Below are positions 26,310-34,686 of a stretch of 64,000 bases of DNA, piece by piece; position 1 is the first letter of the stretch, and the number at the start of each line of letters is the position of its first letter. The position numbers and the translations under genes are program-made. The notes below the pieces were generated by a model, which ran no database searches, was not told where the DNA came from, and saw nothing but the letters and a program-made list of their open reading frames with translations. Source of the DNA: Sutcliffiella halmapala (GTDB taxonomy: Bacteria > Bacillota > Bacilli > Bacillales > Bacillaceae_I); NCBI RefSeq assembly GCF_002019665.1, contig NZ_KV917375.1, positions 2,051,175 to 2,115,174 on the forward strand, in the 5' to 3' direction.

Positions 26310-26657
26310 TTGAGTGAAAAAACGATGAAAATAATGCAAGATGAGGTAGATCAATATATCTCGCAATTTAAAGAAGGGTATTTCAGTCCACTTGCGATGC
26401 TAGCAAGAATGACTGAAGAATTGGGAGAGTTATCGCGTGAAGTTAATCATTATTATGGAGAAAAGCCTAAAAAAAATACCGAAAAAGAAAATACAATAGA
26501 AGAAGAAATGGGAGATGTCTTGTTTGTTTTGATCTGCTTTGCTAATTCCTTAAATATTGATTTGCAAGAAGCGCATGACAGAGTGATGGAGAAATTTCAA
26601 ACGAGAGATAAAGATAGATGGACAAGGATTGAAACAGAAGGGGAAGAGGAGAAATGA
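26310..26657 (+). CDS. ypjD: MazG-like nucleotide pyrophosphohydrolase YpjD
   Basis: Small all-alpha NTP pyrophosphohydrolase, 115 residues. The metal-binding EELGEL and EEEMGDVLF (ExxE...ExxD) pattern is present. I choose TTG 26310 because GATGAGGTG lies 7 bases upstream and the protein then aligns with B. subtilis YpjD (SEKTMKIMQ). GTG 26301 is the alternative. Its stop overlaps dapB in ATGA. Confidence 0.9.
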   Translation: MSEKTMKIMQDEVDQYISQFKEGYFSPLAMLARMTEELGELSREVNHYYGEKPKKNTEKENTIEEEMGDVLFVLICFANSLNIDLQEAHDRVMEKFQTRDKDRWTRIETEGEEEK

Positions 26658-27457
26658 AAACAATCAAGATTATTTTAGCTGGTCCACGTGGTAGAATGGG
26701 ACGAGAGGCGGTAGAGCTTATACATAGAACAGAACACTTTGAATTAGTTGCCTGCTTAGATAGAGTAAATGAAGGGAAGAAGTTATCAGAGATAGGGGGC
26801 TTTCCACCAATAGACGCACCTATCTATCATAATCCAGTAGCCTGTTTTCAGAATGTGGAGGCAGATGTCCTCATTGATTTAACTACTCCAGAAATCGGAA
26901 AATTACACACGAAACTAGCATTAGAGTATGGGGTTCGACCAGTGGTAGGCACAACTGGGTTTACGGACGAAGAATTAAAAGAGCTAGCAGAATTAGCAGA
27001 AGAAAAGAAAACTGGTGTTATTATTGCGCCTAACTTTGCTGTTGGGGCAATTTTAATGATGAAGTTTGCACAAATGGCTGCGAAGCATTTGGAGGATGTT
27101 GAAATTATCGAATTACATCACGATCGTAAATTAGATGCTCCTTCTGGTACGGCACTAAAAACTGCTGAGTTAATTTCTCAGACACGTACACCGAAACGTC
27201 AAGGTCATCCTGAAGAGGTACAACAGCTAGCTGGGGCAAGAGGGGCTGAAACGAAAGATGGCATTCGGATTCATAGTGTGCGCTTACCTGGTTTAGTTGC
27301 GCACCAAGAAGTGATTTTTGGCGGAGAAGGACAATCCTTAAGCATTAAACATGATTCTTATAATCGTGCATCATTTATGTCAGGGATTAAGCTTTCAGTC
27401 GAAACTATTATGACTTTAGATGTATTAGTATATGGTTTAGAAAATATCATTGAATAA
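26654..27457 (+). CDS. dapB: 4-hydroxy-tetrahydrodipicolinate reductase
   Basis: NAD(P)H-dependent step of the diaminopimelate/lysine route, also upstream of dipicolinate for spores. [17 protein letters not shown] is the dinucleotide fold, VVGTTGFT and [19 protein letters not shown] the active site. It is 267 residues, starting in a 4-base overlap with ypjD. Confidence 0.97.
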   Translation: MKTIKIILAGPRGRMGREAVELIHRTEHFELVACLDRVNEGKKLSEIGGFPPIDAPIYHNPVACFQNVEADVLIDLTTPEIGKLHTKLALEYGVRPVVGTTGFTDEELKELAELAEEKKTGVIIAPNFAVGAILMMKFAQMAAKHLEDVEIIELHHDRKLDAPSGTALKTAELISQTRTPKRQGHPEEVQQLAGARGAETKDGIRIHSVRLPGLVAHQEVIFGGEGQSLSIKHDSYNRASFMSGIKLSVETIMTLDVLVYGLENIIE

Positions 27458-27473
27458 TACTGGGGGAAATAAA

Positions 27474-27887
27474 ATGAAGATTGCCTTAATTGCACACGAT
27501 AAGAAAAAACCTGATATGATTCAATTTACAACGGCCTATCAACCAATTCTAGTAAAACATGAGTTGTTTGCAACTGGGACAACGGGGTTGAGAATTGCTG
27601 AAGCAACCGGATTAAGCCTTCATCGCTTTCAATCAGGCCCGCTTGGAGGAGACCAAGAGATTGGGGCTTTAATTGCTCAAAATAAAATGGATATGGTTAT
27701 TTTCTTTCGTGATCCGCTCACTGCTCAGCCGCATGAGCCGGATGTAACAGCATTGTTGCGATTATGTGATGTTTATTCGATTCCGCTAGCTACTAATATG
27801 GGAACGGCAGAAATCTTAATTCACGGACTAGCGCGAGGGGAATTAGGCTGGAGAAAGGTGATCCACGAAAAAGAGGGAGAAAAATGA
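27474..27887 (+). CDS. mgsA: Methylglyoxal synthase
   Basis: Converts dihydroxyacetone phosphate to methylglyoxal, a bypass of lower glycolysis. It is 137 residues from ATG 27474 behind [53 protein letters not shown] and [15 protein letters not shown] contain the phosphate-binding and catalytic Asp/His residues. The link with the bacillithiol genes that follow is meaningful, since bacillithiol helps detoxify methylglyoxal. Overlaps bshB1 by ATGA. Confidence 0.96.
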   Translation: MKIALIAHDKKKPDMIQFTTAYQPILVKHELFATGTTGLRIAEATGLSLHRFQSGPLGGDQEIGALIAQNKMDMVIFFRDPLTAQPHEPDVTALLRLCDVYSIPLATNMGTAEILIHGLARGELGWRKVIHEKEGEK

Positions 27888-28594
27888 CAGAAACATTAGA
27901 TATTCTCGCATTTGGGGCACATCCAGACGATGTTGAAATTGGAATGGCTGGTACCTTGGCGAAATATAAAGAACAAGGCTATAAAATAGGAATATGCGAT
28001 TTAACCTATGCTGAGATGTCATCAAATGGGACGGTGGATATCCGTCAAGAAGAGGCAAAGAAAGCAAGTGAAATATTACAATTAGATGTCCGTGTTCAGC
28101 TTTCGCTTCCTGATCGTGGTTTATACAAAACAGAAGAACATATCGGAGAAATTGTTTCTGTGATTCGGAAGTATCGACCTAAGATTGTATTTGCTCCATA
28201 TTTTGAAGATCGTCATCCAGACCATGGAAATTGTGCTCAATTAGTAGATGAGGCAGTTTTTTCTGCAGGCATAAAAAGGGTTAAAGTGTCTTCAGGTGCA
28301 GAGAGTCATAAAGTGAAAAATCTTTATTATTATATGATAAATGGAATGCTACAAGCTCAATTTTACATAGATATAACAAGTCAAATAGAAAAGAAACAAC
28401 AAGCATTGCTGGCATATAATAGTCAGTTTGAAAAGAGCTCAGACAGTGTTGATACGCCATTAACCAATGGATATGTTGAAGGGGTTATTAGTAGAGAGCG
28501 TGCATACGGAAAACAAATAGGCACTATGTATGCAGAAGGGTTCTTTGCAAAGGCGCCATTGGAAGTTAACTATGATTTATTAGGTGGGATTTAA
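27884..28594 (+). CDS. bshB1: Bacillithiol pathway N-acetylglucosaminylmalate deacetylase
   Basis: Zn-dependent LmbE/PIG-L deacetylase producing GlcN-malate, the second bacillithiol step. The metal motif [12 protein letters not shown] (H13, D15, D16) and the distal HPDHGN are present. It is 236 residues and starts in an overlap with mgsA. bshA follows without a gap; bshC is not in the window. Confidence 0.96.
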   Translation: MTETLDILAFGAHPDDVEIGMAGTLAKYKEQGYKIGICDLTYAEMSSNGTVDIRQEEAKKASEILQLDVRVQLSLPDRGLYKTEEHIGEIVSVIRKYRPKIVFAPYFEDRHPDHGNCAQLVDEAVFSAGIKRVKVSSGAESHKVKNLYYYMINGMLQAQFYIDITSQIEKKQQALLAYNSQFEKSSDSVDTPLTNGYVEGVISRERAYGKQIGTMYAEGFFAKAPLEVNYDLLGGI

Positions 28595-29722
28595 TTGAAA
28601 CTAAAGATAGGCATTACCTGCTATCCTACGGTTGGGGGATCGGGCGTTATTGCAACAGAACTGGGGAAACTTTTGGCAGAAAAGGGACATGAAATCCATT
28701 TTATCTCCTCTAGTATGCCATTTAGATTAAATAAGGTTTATAGCAACATCTATTATCATGAAGTTCAAATTAATCAATATTCGGTTTTTCAATATCCACC
28801 TTATGATCTAGCGCTTGCAAGTAAAATGGCAGAGGTAGCCAAACGGGAGAAGTTAGATTTGCTTCATGTTCATTATGCGATACCACACGCGGTTTGTGCG
28901 TATCTTGCTAAGAAAATGACAGGAGATCAATTGAAAATCGTTACCACCTTACATGGTACAGATATTACGGTTCTTGGTAATGACCCATCATTAAATGATA
29001 TGATTCGCTTTGGGATTGAGGGCTCAGATGTTGTAACGGCTGTTTCTGAATCGCTTGTAAAGCAAACGTATGAGTTATTACAGCCACAAAAAGCTATTCA
29101 AACAGTATATAACTTTATTGATGAGAGAGTGTACTATAAAAAAGATAGGGAAGATTTAAAAGAACAATACGGGATCTTGCCTAATGAGAAAGTGGTCATC
29201 CATGTTTCGAACTTCCGTCAAGTGAAAAGAGTTCAGGATGTAATACAATCTTTCTATCGAATTCAAAAGGAAATTGCTTCTAAGCTCATACTGGTTGGAG
29301 ATGGTCCGGAAATCTCCGTAGTTTGCAAACTCGTAAAGGAACTTGGTTTAGAAAAGAAGGTACTTTTATTAGGGAAACAAGAGAATGTAGAAGACCTTTA
29401 TTCTATTAGCGATTTAATGCTCCTATTGTCTGAGAAAGAAAGCTTTGGGCTTGTGCTTTTAGAGGCAATGGCATGTGGTGTTCCATCTGTGGGTACTAAT
29501 GTCGGCGGAATCCCAGAAGTGATTGAACATGGAGTTACTGGCTATTTATGCGAGGTTGGAGAAATAGACGAAATTGCCATGAGAGCCATTGCTATCTTAG
29601 AAAATGATGCGTTACATAAACGCTTTTCAGAGAAATCCATTAAGCGAGTTAAAGAGCTATTTAACTCCAGTTATATCGTGGAACAGTACGAGGAATTATA
29701 TATGAATTTAATAAAGGAATAG
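28595..29722 (+). CDS. bshA: Bacillithiol glycosyltransferase (GlcNAc-malate synthase)
   Basis: GT4 glycosyltransferase joining UDP-GlcNAc to L-malate, the first bacillithiol step. [19 protein letters not shown] is the N-terminal acceptor loop, [15 protein letters not shown] the middle, and [18 protein letters not shown] the nucleotide-sugar EX7E motif. It starts at TTG 28595 directly after the bshB1 stop; 375 residues. Confidence 0.96.
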   Translation: MKLKIGITCYPTVGGSGVIATELGKLLAEKGHEIHFISSSMPFRLNKVYSNIYYHEVQINQYSVFQYPPYDLALASKMAEVAKREKLDLLHVHYAIPHAVCAYLAKKMTGDQLKIVTTLHGTDITVLGNDPSLNDMIRFGIEGSDVVTAVSESLVKQTYELLQPQKAIQTVYNFIDERVYYKKDREDLKEQYGILPNEKVVIHVSNFRQVKRVQDVIQSFYRIQKEIASKLILVGDGPEISVVCKLVKELGLEKKVLLLGKQENVEDLYSISDLMLLLSEKESFGLVLLEAMACGVPSVGTNVGGIPEVIEHGVTGYLCEVGEIDEIAMRAIAILENDALHKRFSEKSIKRVKELFNSSYIVEQYEELYMNLIKE

Positions 29723-29748
29723 CGCCTTCTACCTAAGAAGGAAACGCT
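29721..29748 (+). other. bshA-cca intercistronic hairpin
   Basis: AGCG-CCTTCT-accta-AGAAGG-aaa-CGCT forms a bulged stem beginning at the bshA stop. There is no T-run. Possible transcript-stability or partial termination element inside the operon. Confidence 0.45.
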
Positions 29749-29764
29749 TAAGTGAGGGGTAGCA

Positions 29765-30973
29765 ATGAACGAAGCTTTTTTGCAAGCATCCACCATTATC
29801 TCAACCCTTGAAAAAGATGGACATGAAGCTTATATTGTCGGTGGTTCTGTTCGCGATCATATTTTGAATCGCGATTTAGGCGATATTGATATTGCGACGT
29901 CTGCAACACCAACACAAATTCAAGCGCTTTTTCCTAAAACGATTGATGTGGGTGCAGAGCATGGAACGATCATCGTCGTGACGGACAATGATTCATATGA
30001 AGTAACGACATTTCGTACGGAGGGATCCTACTCTGATAATAGAAGGCCAGATGAAGTTACTTTTGTTAAAAGCTTAAAAGAAGATCTAAGGCGAAGAGAT
30101 TTTACAATGAATGCGATTGCAATGACGAAAGAAGGGAAAATCCTCGATCCATTTTGTGGGACAAGAGATATTGAGCATAAGCTAATTCGTACAGTAGGAG
30201 AGGCATCCGAACGATTTTCTGAGGATGCCCTTAGAATGTTTCGTGCTTTGCGCTTTAGTAGTCAGCTTTCCTTTTCTGTTCACTCCAAAACTTTGGAAGC
30301 GATTCAATTGGATGCACACCTTATGCAGCATATTTCTGTCGAAAGGAAGACAGTTGAGTTAGAGAAGCTTTTAATAGGACAAGGGATGACACAAGCACTC
30401 TCTTTACTTGTAGAATCAAACTTGTTTCTATTTTTACCGTTGTTAGCAGATAAAAAAGAAGAGCTAATCAAGTTAAGTGAATTTCCGCTCCATACTTTAA
30501 CTAGTAGGGAGGAGCTTTGGACAACCTTTGTCTATATGCTAAAGGTAGAAGAGGTAGAAAGGTTTTTAACGGCATGGAAACTGCCAAAGAGATTGAGTAA
30601 GTCAGTACAAGAAATTCTTCACACCATCCAGCAATTTCAAAAACAGGGTTGGCATCAAGAGCTTGTCTACCGATCAGGATGGAACGCCTGCCTTGCAGCA
30701 CATCATGTGTTATTATTGCTTGAATTGGATAAGAGCAACTCTTATCTTGATATAAAAAGATTGTTTGAAGAACTACCGATCTACAACTTGCAAGACATCG
30801 CAATAAATGGGAATGATTTAGTAGAATGGCTCGAGAAAAAACCAGGTAAATGGATAGCAGAGGTGCTTCAAGAAATCGAGAGTGAATTATTACAAGGCAA
30901 CATAGAAAATGAAGCGGTTGTTTTAAAGGAGTGGGTACGTACTTGGCAACAGAAATTAGAACGAAACTGTTAA
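29765..30973 (+). CDS. cca: CCA-adding tRNA nucleotidyltransferase
   Basis: Adds or repairs the 3' CCA of tRNAs. Class II nucleotidyltransferase: AYIVGGSVRDHILNRDLGDIDIAT holds the GGSVRD and DxD catalytic residues, with RRDFTMNAIA and EDALRMFRALRFSSQL following. It is 402 residues, ending 31 bases inside birA. Confidence 0.96.
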   Translation: MNEAFLQASTIISTLEKDGHEAYIVGGSVRDHILNRDLGDIDIATSATPTQIQALFPKTIDVGAEHGTIIVVTDNDSYEVTTFRTEGSYSDNRRPDEVTFVKSLKEDLRRRDFTMNAIAMTKEGKILDPFCGTRDIEHKLIRTVGEASERFSEDALRMFRALRFSSQLSFSVHSKTLEAIQLDAHLMQHISVERKTVELEKLLIGQGMTQALSLLVESNLFLFLPLLADKKEELIKLSEFPLHTLTSREELWTTFVYMLKVEEVERFLTAWKLPKRLSKSVQEILHTIQQFQKQGWHQELVYRSGWNACLAAHHVLLLLELDKSNSYLDIKRLFEELPIYNLQDIAINGNDLVEWLEKKPGKWIAEVLQEIESELLQGNIENEAVVLKEWVRTWQQKLERNC

Positions 30974-31929
30974 AGATGTTCACCGAAGTTGAGGGTGAAT
31001 TCTTATCCGGTCAAAAAATTAGTGAAGAACTTGGCTGTTCCAGAACAGCAGTTTGGAAGCATATAGAAGAATTAAGGAATGCAGGCTATGAATTAGAGGC
31101 GATAAGACGAAAAGGTTATCGGATAACTAAAATCCCTAATAAAATTAGTGATAATGAAATTTCATTAGGATTAAAAACTCGTGATCTTGGTAGAGTGATT
31201 CATTTTGAAGAATCGGTAACATCCACTCAAAGAATTGCGCACCAGCTGGCACATGATGGCGCTGTAGAAGGAACTTTAGTAGTGGCAGAAGAACAAACGG
31301 CAGGGCGAGGAAGATTAAACCGAGCATGGTATTCTCCTAAATATACTGGAGTATGGATGAGTTTAATCCTCAGGCCGAATCTTCCGCCTGCAAAAGCACC
31401 ACAGCTTACCCTTTTAACAGCAGTTGCGATAGCGCAAGCGATTGAAGAGGTGACGGATTTAAGAACGGATATCAAATGGCCAAACGATATTTTAATTAAT
31501 AAAAAGAAATCAGTTGGGATCCTAACGGAAATGCAGGCAGAAGCAGATAAAATTAATTCAGTTATTATCGGAATGGGAATTAACGTGAATCAAAGCTTAG
31601 AACACTTCCCGGAGGAACTTCATTCTATCGCGACATCGTTAGCTATAGAGCTTGGGGAACCGATTAATCGAGCAGAGCTTATTCAAGTAATCCTATTGAA
31701 GTTTGAACAGCTGTATCACCGTTATCTGGAGCATGGGTTTTATCCAATTAAGCTTTTATGGGAATCTTATGCGATAAGCATAGGTAAAAAAATAATTGCG
31801 AGAACTATTACAGGAACACTTGAGGGCATTGCGGTAGGCATTACAGAGGATGGCGTTTTAATGTTAGAGGGAATCGATGGAGAAATCTCCTATATTCACT
31901 CAGCAGATATAGAAATTGGAAGCGATTAA
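30943..31929 (+). CDS. birA: Biotin-protein ligase / biotin repressor
   Basis: Bifunctional enzyme that biotinylates carboxylases and represses biotin genes. The N-terminal winged helix (SGQKISEELGCSRTAVWKHIEELRN), then the ligase motif GRGRLNRAW and IKWPNDILINKKKSVGILTE. The start is TTG 30943 behind AAAGGAG (328 residues); GTG 30931 lies inside that site. It overlaps cca by 31 bases. Confidence 0.94.
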   Translation: MATEIRTKLLKMFTEVEGEFLSGQKISEELGCSRTAVWKHIEELRNAGYELEAIRRKGYRITKIPNKISDNEISLGLKTRDLGRVIHFEESVTSTQRIAHQLAHDGAVEGTLVVAEEQTAGRGRLNRAWYSPKYTGVWMSLILRPNLPPAKAPQLTLLTAVAIAQAIEEVTDLRTDIKWPNDILINKKKSVGILTEMQAEADKINSVIIGMGINVNQSLEHFPEELHSIATSLAIELGEPINRAELIQVILLKFEQLYHRYLEHGFYPIKLLWESYAISIGKKIIARTITGTLEGIAVGITEDGVLMLEGIDGEISYIHSADIEIGSD

Positions 31930-31958
31930 AATTAATAGCTTCTTTTTCCAATATCTTT

Positions 31959-32155
31959 TATAATAGTAACGTGGGCAGTATCTATTGTAGAACTGCACCA
32001 TTGACTAAGGAGTAGTTTTTTTGTAACCAACAACCAAATATCTGCCTTGATCCAAAGGACTAGGACAGAGGGATTGAACTGAGCCGATTCATTTTAACGA
32101 TGTAGCACTTTTGTGTGAATTAACTATCCTTCTTTCTGCTGAAAGAAGGTTTTTT
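31959..32155 (+). ncRNA. Candidate pan-type leader RNA with attenuator upstream of panB
   Basis: A TATAAT (31959-31964) is followed by about 190 bases of structured sequence. Hairpin 1 is GTGGGCAGT...ACTGCAC (31971-31997). Hairpin 2 is CTGCCTTGATCC-AAA-GGACTAGGACAG (32042-32068), with two A mismatches in the stem. An intrinsic terminator closes the region. The pan RNA motif is a known stem-loop with two bulged adenosines in leaders of panBCD operons, including B. subtilis; the location fits and the adenosines are suggestive. I cannot score it against the model here. Repeat copy C sits between its terminator and panB. Confidence 0.4.
32128..32155 (+). terminator. Terminator ending the panB leader
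   Basis: CCTTCTTTC (32128-32136), loop TGCT and GAAAGAAGG (32141-32149), a perfect 9-bp stem followed by TTTTTT. Confidence 0.9.
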
Positions 32156-32160
32156 ATGTT

Positions 32161-32343
32161 AGGTTTTGTTAAAAGACAATGTTGATTTTTAGGACCCTAG
32201 CTGTTGATTGGAGCACAAGGCGAAGACTCCCGCGGGAAATAGCGTTTTGTTGAGACCCCGCAGGCGAAGCCGAGGAGGCTCAACAAACGCCCCGCGGAAA
32301 GCGAAGCCTAGTGCGGAAATCAACAGCGGTCTTAACAGAACCT
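32161..32343 (+). repeat. 183-bp palindromic element, copy C, with target duplication
   Basis: Same orientation as copy A. Terminal inverted repeats AGGTTTTGTTAA and TTAACAGAACCT. The inner stem TGTTGAG / CTCAACA differs from copy A's TGTGGAG / CTCCACA at both partners, so pairing is preserved. TTATGTT occurs directly on both sides (32154-32160 and 32343-32349), consistent with a target-site duplication from insertion between the terminator and panB. Confidence 0.85.
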
Positions 32344-32456
32344 TATGTTAAAAAGTGAGAAGATGCTAGTTGGCGTCTACTCTTAGTTAAATTTCCGCTT
32401 TCACCTATCGTTTTCGCTCGTTCCTTTCCTGTCCTCAAAAAAGAGGAGGAAAAAAC

Positions 32457-33305
32457 ATGAAAACTGTGACAGATTTTATGAAAATGAAACAAAACCAAGA
32501 AAAGATCGCGATGTTAACGGCATATGATTATCCATCTGCAAAATTAGCAGAAGAATCCGGAGTAGATGTAATCCTAGTAGGCGATTCACTCGGAATGGTC
32601 GTTTTAGGCTATGATTCTACAGTACCAGTAACAGTCGAAGATATGATTCACCATACAAAAGCAGTAAAGCGTGGTGCCAAATCTACTTTCATCGTGACGG
32701 ATATGCCTTTTATGTCCTATCATCTATCGATGGAGAATACCCTTACGAATGCCCAAAGAATGATTCAAGAATCTGGCGCTCATGCTTTAAAGGTAGAGGG
32801 TGCAGGAGATGTCATTAACGTTATTTATGCTTTAACAAGCGCGGGAGTACCTGTTGTCGCACACTTAGGACTCACACCACAATCAGTTGGTGTACTTGGC
32901 GGATATAAAGTGCAAGGAAAAGATCTTGAAAGCGCACAGAAAATGATAGAAGATGCAAAGAAAGTGGAAAGAGCTGGTGCGATGGCATTAGTATTAGAAT
33001 GTGTTCCGCAACAGCTTGCGAAAGAAATATCGGAGCAGCTAACTATTCCGACAATCGGTATTGGAGCTGGAGATGGCACAGATGGCCAAGTTCTTGTTTA
33101 TCACGATGTTGTCACTTATGGTGTAGGAAGAGTTCCGAAATTCGTTAAATCCTATGTGGATGTACAATCTTTACTAAAAGTAGGGTTAAGTAATTATGTG
33201 TCTGATGTGAAAAATAAAGAATTTCCGAAAATAGAGCATAGCTTTACGATGAAGGAAGAAACATTGCAACGATTATATGGGGGCAACAGTAGTGAAGATA
33301 ATTAA
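32457..33305 (+). CDS. panB: Ketopantoate hydroxymethyltransferase
   Basis: First pantothenate-specific step, adding a hydroxymethyl group from methylene-tetrahydrofolate to ketoisovalerate. [30 protein letters not shown]-type sequence (residues 19-45 in part), [16 protein letters not shown] and [18 protein letters not shown] are the conserved blocks. It is 282 residues; GAGGAGG precedes ATG 32457. Overlaps panC by 14 bases. Confidence 0.97.
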   Translation: MKTVTDFMKMKQNQEKIAMLTAYDYPSAKLAEESGVDVILVGDSLGMVVLGYDSTVPVTVEDMIHHTKAVKRGAKSTFIVTDMPFMSYHLSMENTLTNAQRMIQESGAHALKVEGAGDVINVIYALTSAGVPVVAHLGLTPQSVGVLGGYKVQGKDLESAQKMIEDAKKVERAGAMALVLECVPQQLAKEISEQLTIPTIGIGAGDGTDGQVLVYHDVVTYGVGRVPKFVKSYVDVQSLLKVGLSNYVSDVKNKEFPKIEHSFTMKEETLQRLYGGNSSEDN

Positions 33306-34155
33306 TACCATCGAAGAAATGCAACAAGTGAGTCAAAACGAAAGGTATGTCCAAAAATCGATCGGATTTGTTCCTACTATGGGATTCCTCCATGAAGGTC
33401 ATGGAACGCTAATAAGAGAAGCAAAGAAACAAAATGAAATTGTGGTAGTAAGTATTTTTGTAAACCCACTTCAATTTGGACCAAATGAAGATTTTGATGC
33501 GTATCCAAGAGATATCGCTAGAGATGAAGCAATCGCCAAAGAATTAGGGGTCGATTATCTTTTTTACCCAACGACAGAGGAAATGTATAAAAAGAATCGC
33601 ACAACATTAATTACCGTTGAAAGGCGAGTAGATGTATTGTGTGGAAAGTCTCGTCCGGGTCATTTTGATGGTGTAGCTACCGTGGTGATGAAACTATTTC
33701 ATATCGTCATGCCACACAATGCTTATTTCGGAATGAAAGATGCCCAACAAGTTGCTGTTCTAGAAGGCTTAATCGCGGACTATCACCTACTAGTCAACTT
33801 AGTTAGAGTTAATACGGTAAGAGAAGAAGATGGACTCGCTAAGAGCTCACGAAACGTTTATTTGTCAGATCAAGAAAGAGCCGTAGCACCTTTTCTTTTT
33901 CAAGCATTGCAAAAAGGAAAAAATAAAATGTTGCAGGGAGAAGCAATTCCTGTTATAAAAGAATGGATTGCTGAATTCGTCGAGGAGAACACGAAAGCTG
34001 AGCTAGATTATATCGAGATACTTTCATATCCAAATCTAGAAAAGCTAGATTCCTTAGAGGAAGTAGACGGCATCATCATTGCTATTGCGGCTAAATTCAG
34101 CAAAGCAAGATTAATTGACAACCTTGTCTTTTCATATCAGAAGGGGGAGCAATAA
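33292..34155 (+). CDS. panC: Pantothenate synthetase
   Basis: ATP-dependent condensation of pantoate with beta-alanine. [14 protein letters not shown] (HIGH-like), [41 protein letters not shown] and [14 protein letters not shown] (KMSKS-like) are seen. GTG 33292 is chosen (287 residues) because GGGGGC precedes it and the family starts here. panD follows with no gap. Confidence 0.95.
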   Translation: MKIINTIEEMQQVSQNERYVQKSIGFVPTMGFLHEGHGTLIREAKKQNEIVVVSIFVNPLQFGPNEDFDAYPRDIARDEAIAKELGVDYLFYPTTEEMYKKNRTTLITVERRVDVLCGKSRPGHFDGVATVVMKLFHIVMPHNAYFGMKDAQQVAVLEGLIADYHLLVNLVRVNTVREEDGLAKSSRNVYLSDQERAVAPFLFQALQKGKNKMLQGEAIPVIKEWIAEFVEENTKAELDYIEILSYPNLEKLDSLEEVDGIIIAIAAKFSKARLIDNLVFSYQKGEQ

Positions 34156-34539
34156 ATGTTTCGTACATTAATGAATGCGAAAATACATCGTGCACGAGTA
34201 ACAGATGCAAATTTAAATTATGTTGGTAGTATTACCATTGATGAAGATATATTAGATGCAGTAGGTTTGGTTGCAAACGAAAAGGTGCAAATTGTTAATA
34301 ATAACAATGGTGCGAGATTTGAAACGTATATCATTCCTGGTGCAAGAGGTAAAAAAGAGTTTTGTTTAAACGGAGCGGCAGCAAGACTTGTCCAAAAAGA
34401 CGATGTAATCATCGTTATTTCCTATGCTATGATTGCGGAGGAAAAAGTGAAATATCACCAACCAAAAGTTGCAGTAATGAATGAGTATAATGAGATTGTA
34501 GAAATGCTGGGCACAGAGCCTGCGCATACAATTATGTAA
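34156..34539 (+). CDS. panD: Aspartate 1-decarboxylase proenzyme
   Basis: Makes beta-alanine for PanC. The self-cleavage site is Gly24-Ser25 (NYVGSITID), giving the pyruvoyl cofactor. [20 protein letters not shown] is the conserved central part. It is 127 residues, with AAGGGGG upstream. Confidence 0.97.
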   Translation: MFRTLMNAKIHRARVTDANLNYVGSITIDEDILDAVGLVANEKVQIVNNNNGARFETYIIPGARGKKEFCLNGAAARLVQKDDVIIVISYAMIAEEKVKYHQPKVAVMNEYNEIVEMLGTEPAHTIM

Positions 34540-34541
34540 CT

Positions 34542-34566
34542 CCCCCTCTAATGGGGGTTTTTCTTT
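34542..34566 (+). terminator. panBCD terminator
   Basis: CCCCC (34542-34546) and GGGGG (34553-34557) followed by a T-rich run. Confidence 0.85.
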
Positions 34567-34686
34567 TCATTTGATGGAGAAAATAAAATAAGTCATTTTT
34601 TAATGAGGCTTTTGTGCTTTTCTTCTAACATTGTCTGTGATACTTTGTTTATATGCGAGTAGCGAGAAGTAATGAGGTGTAAGGAA

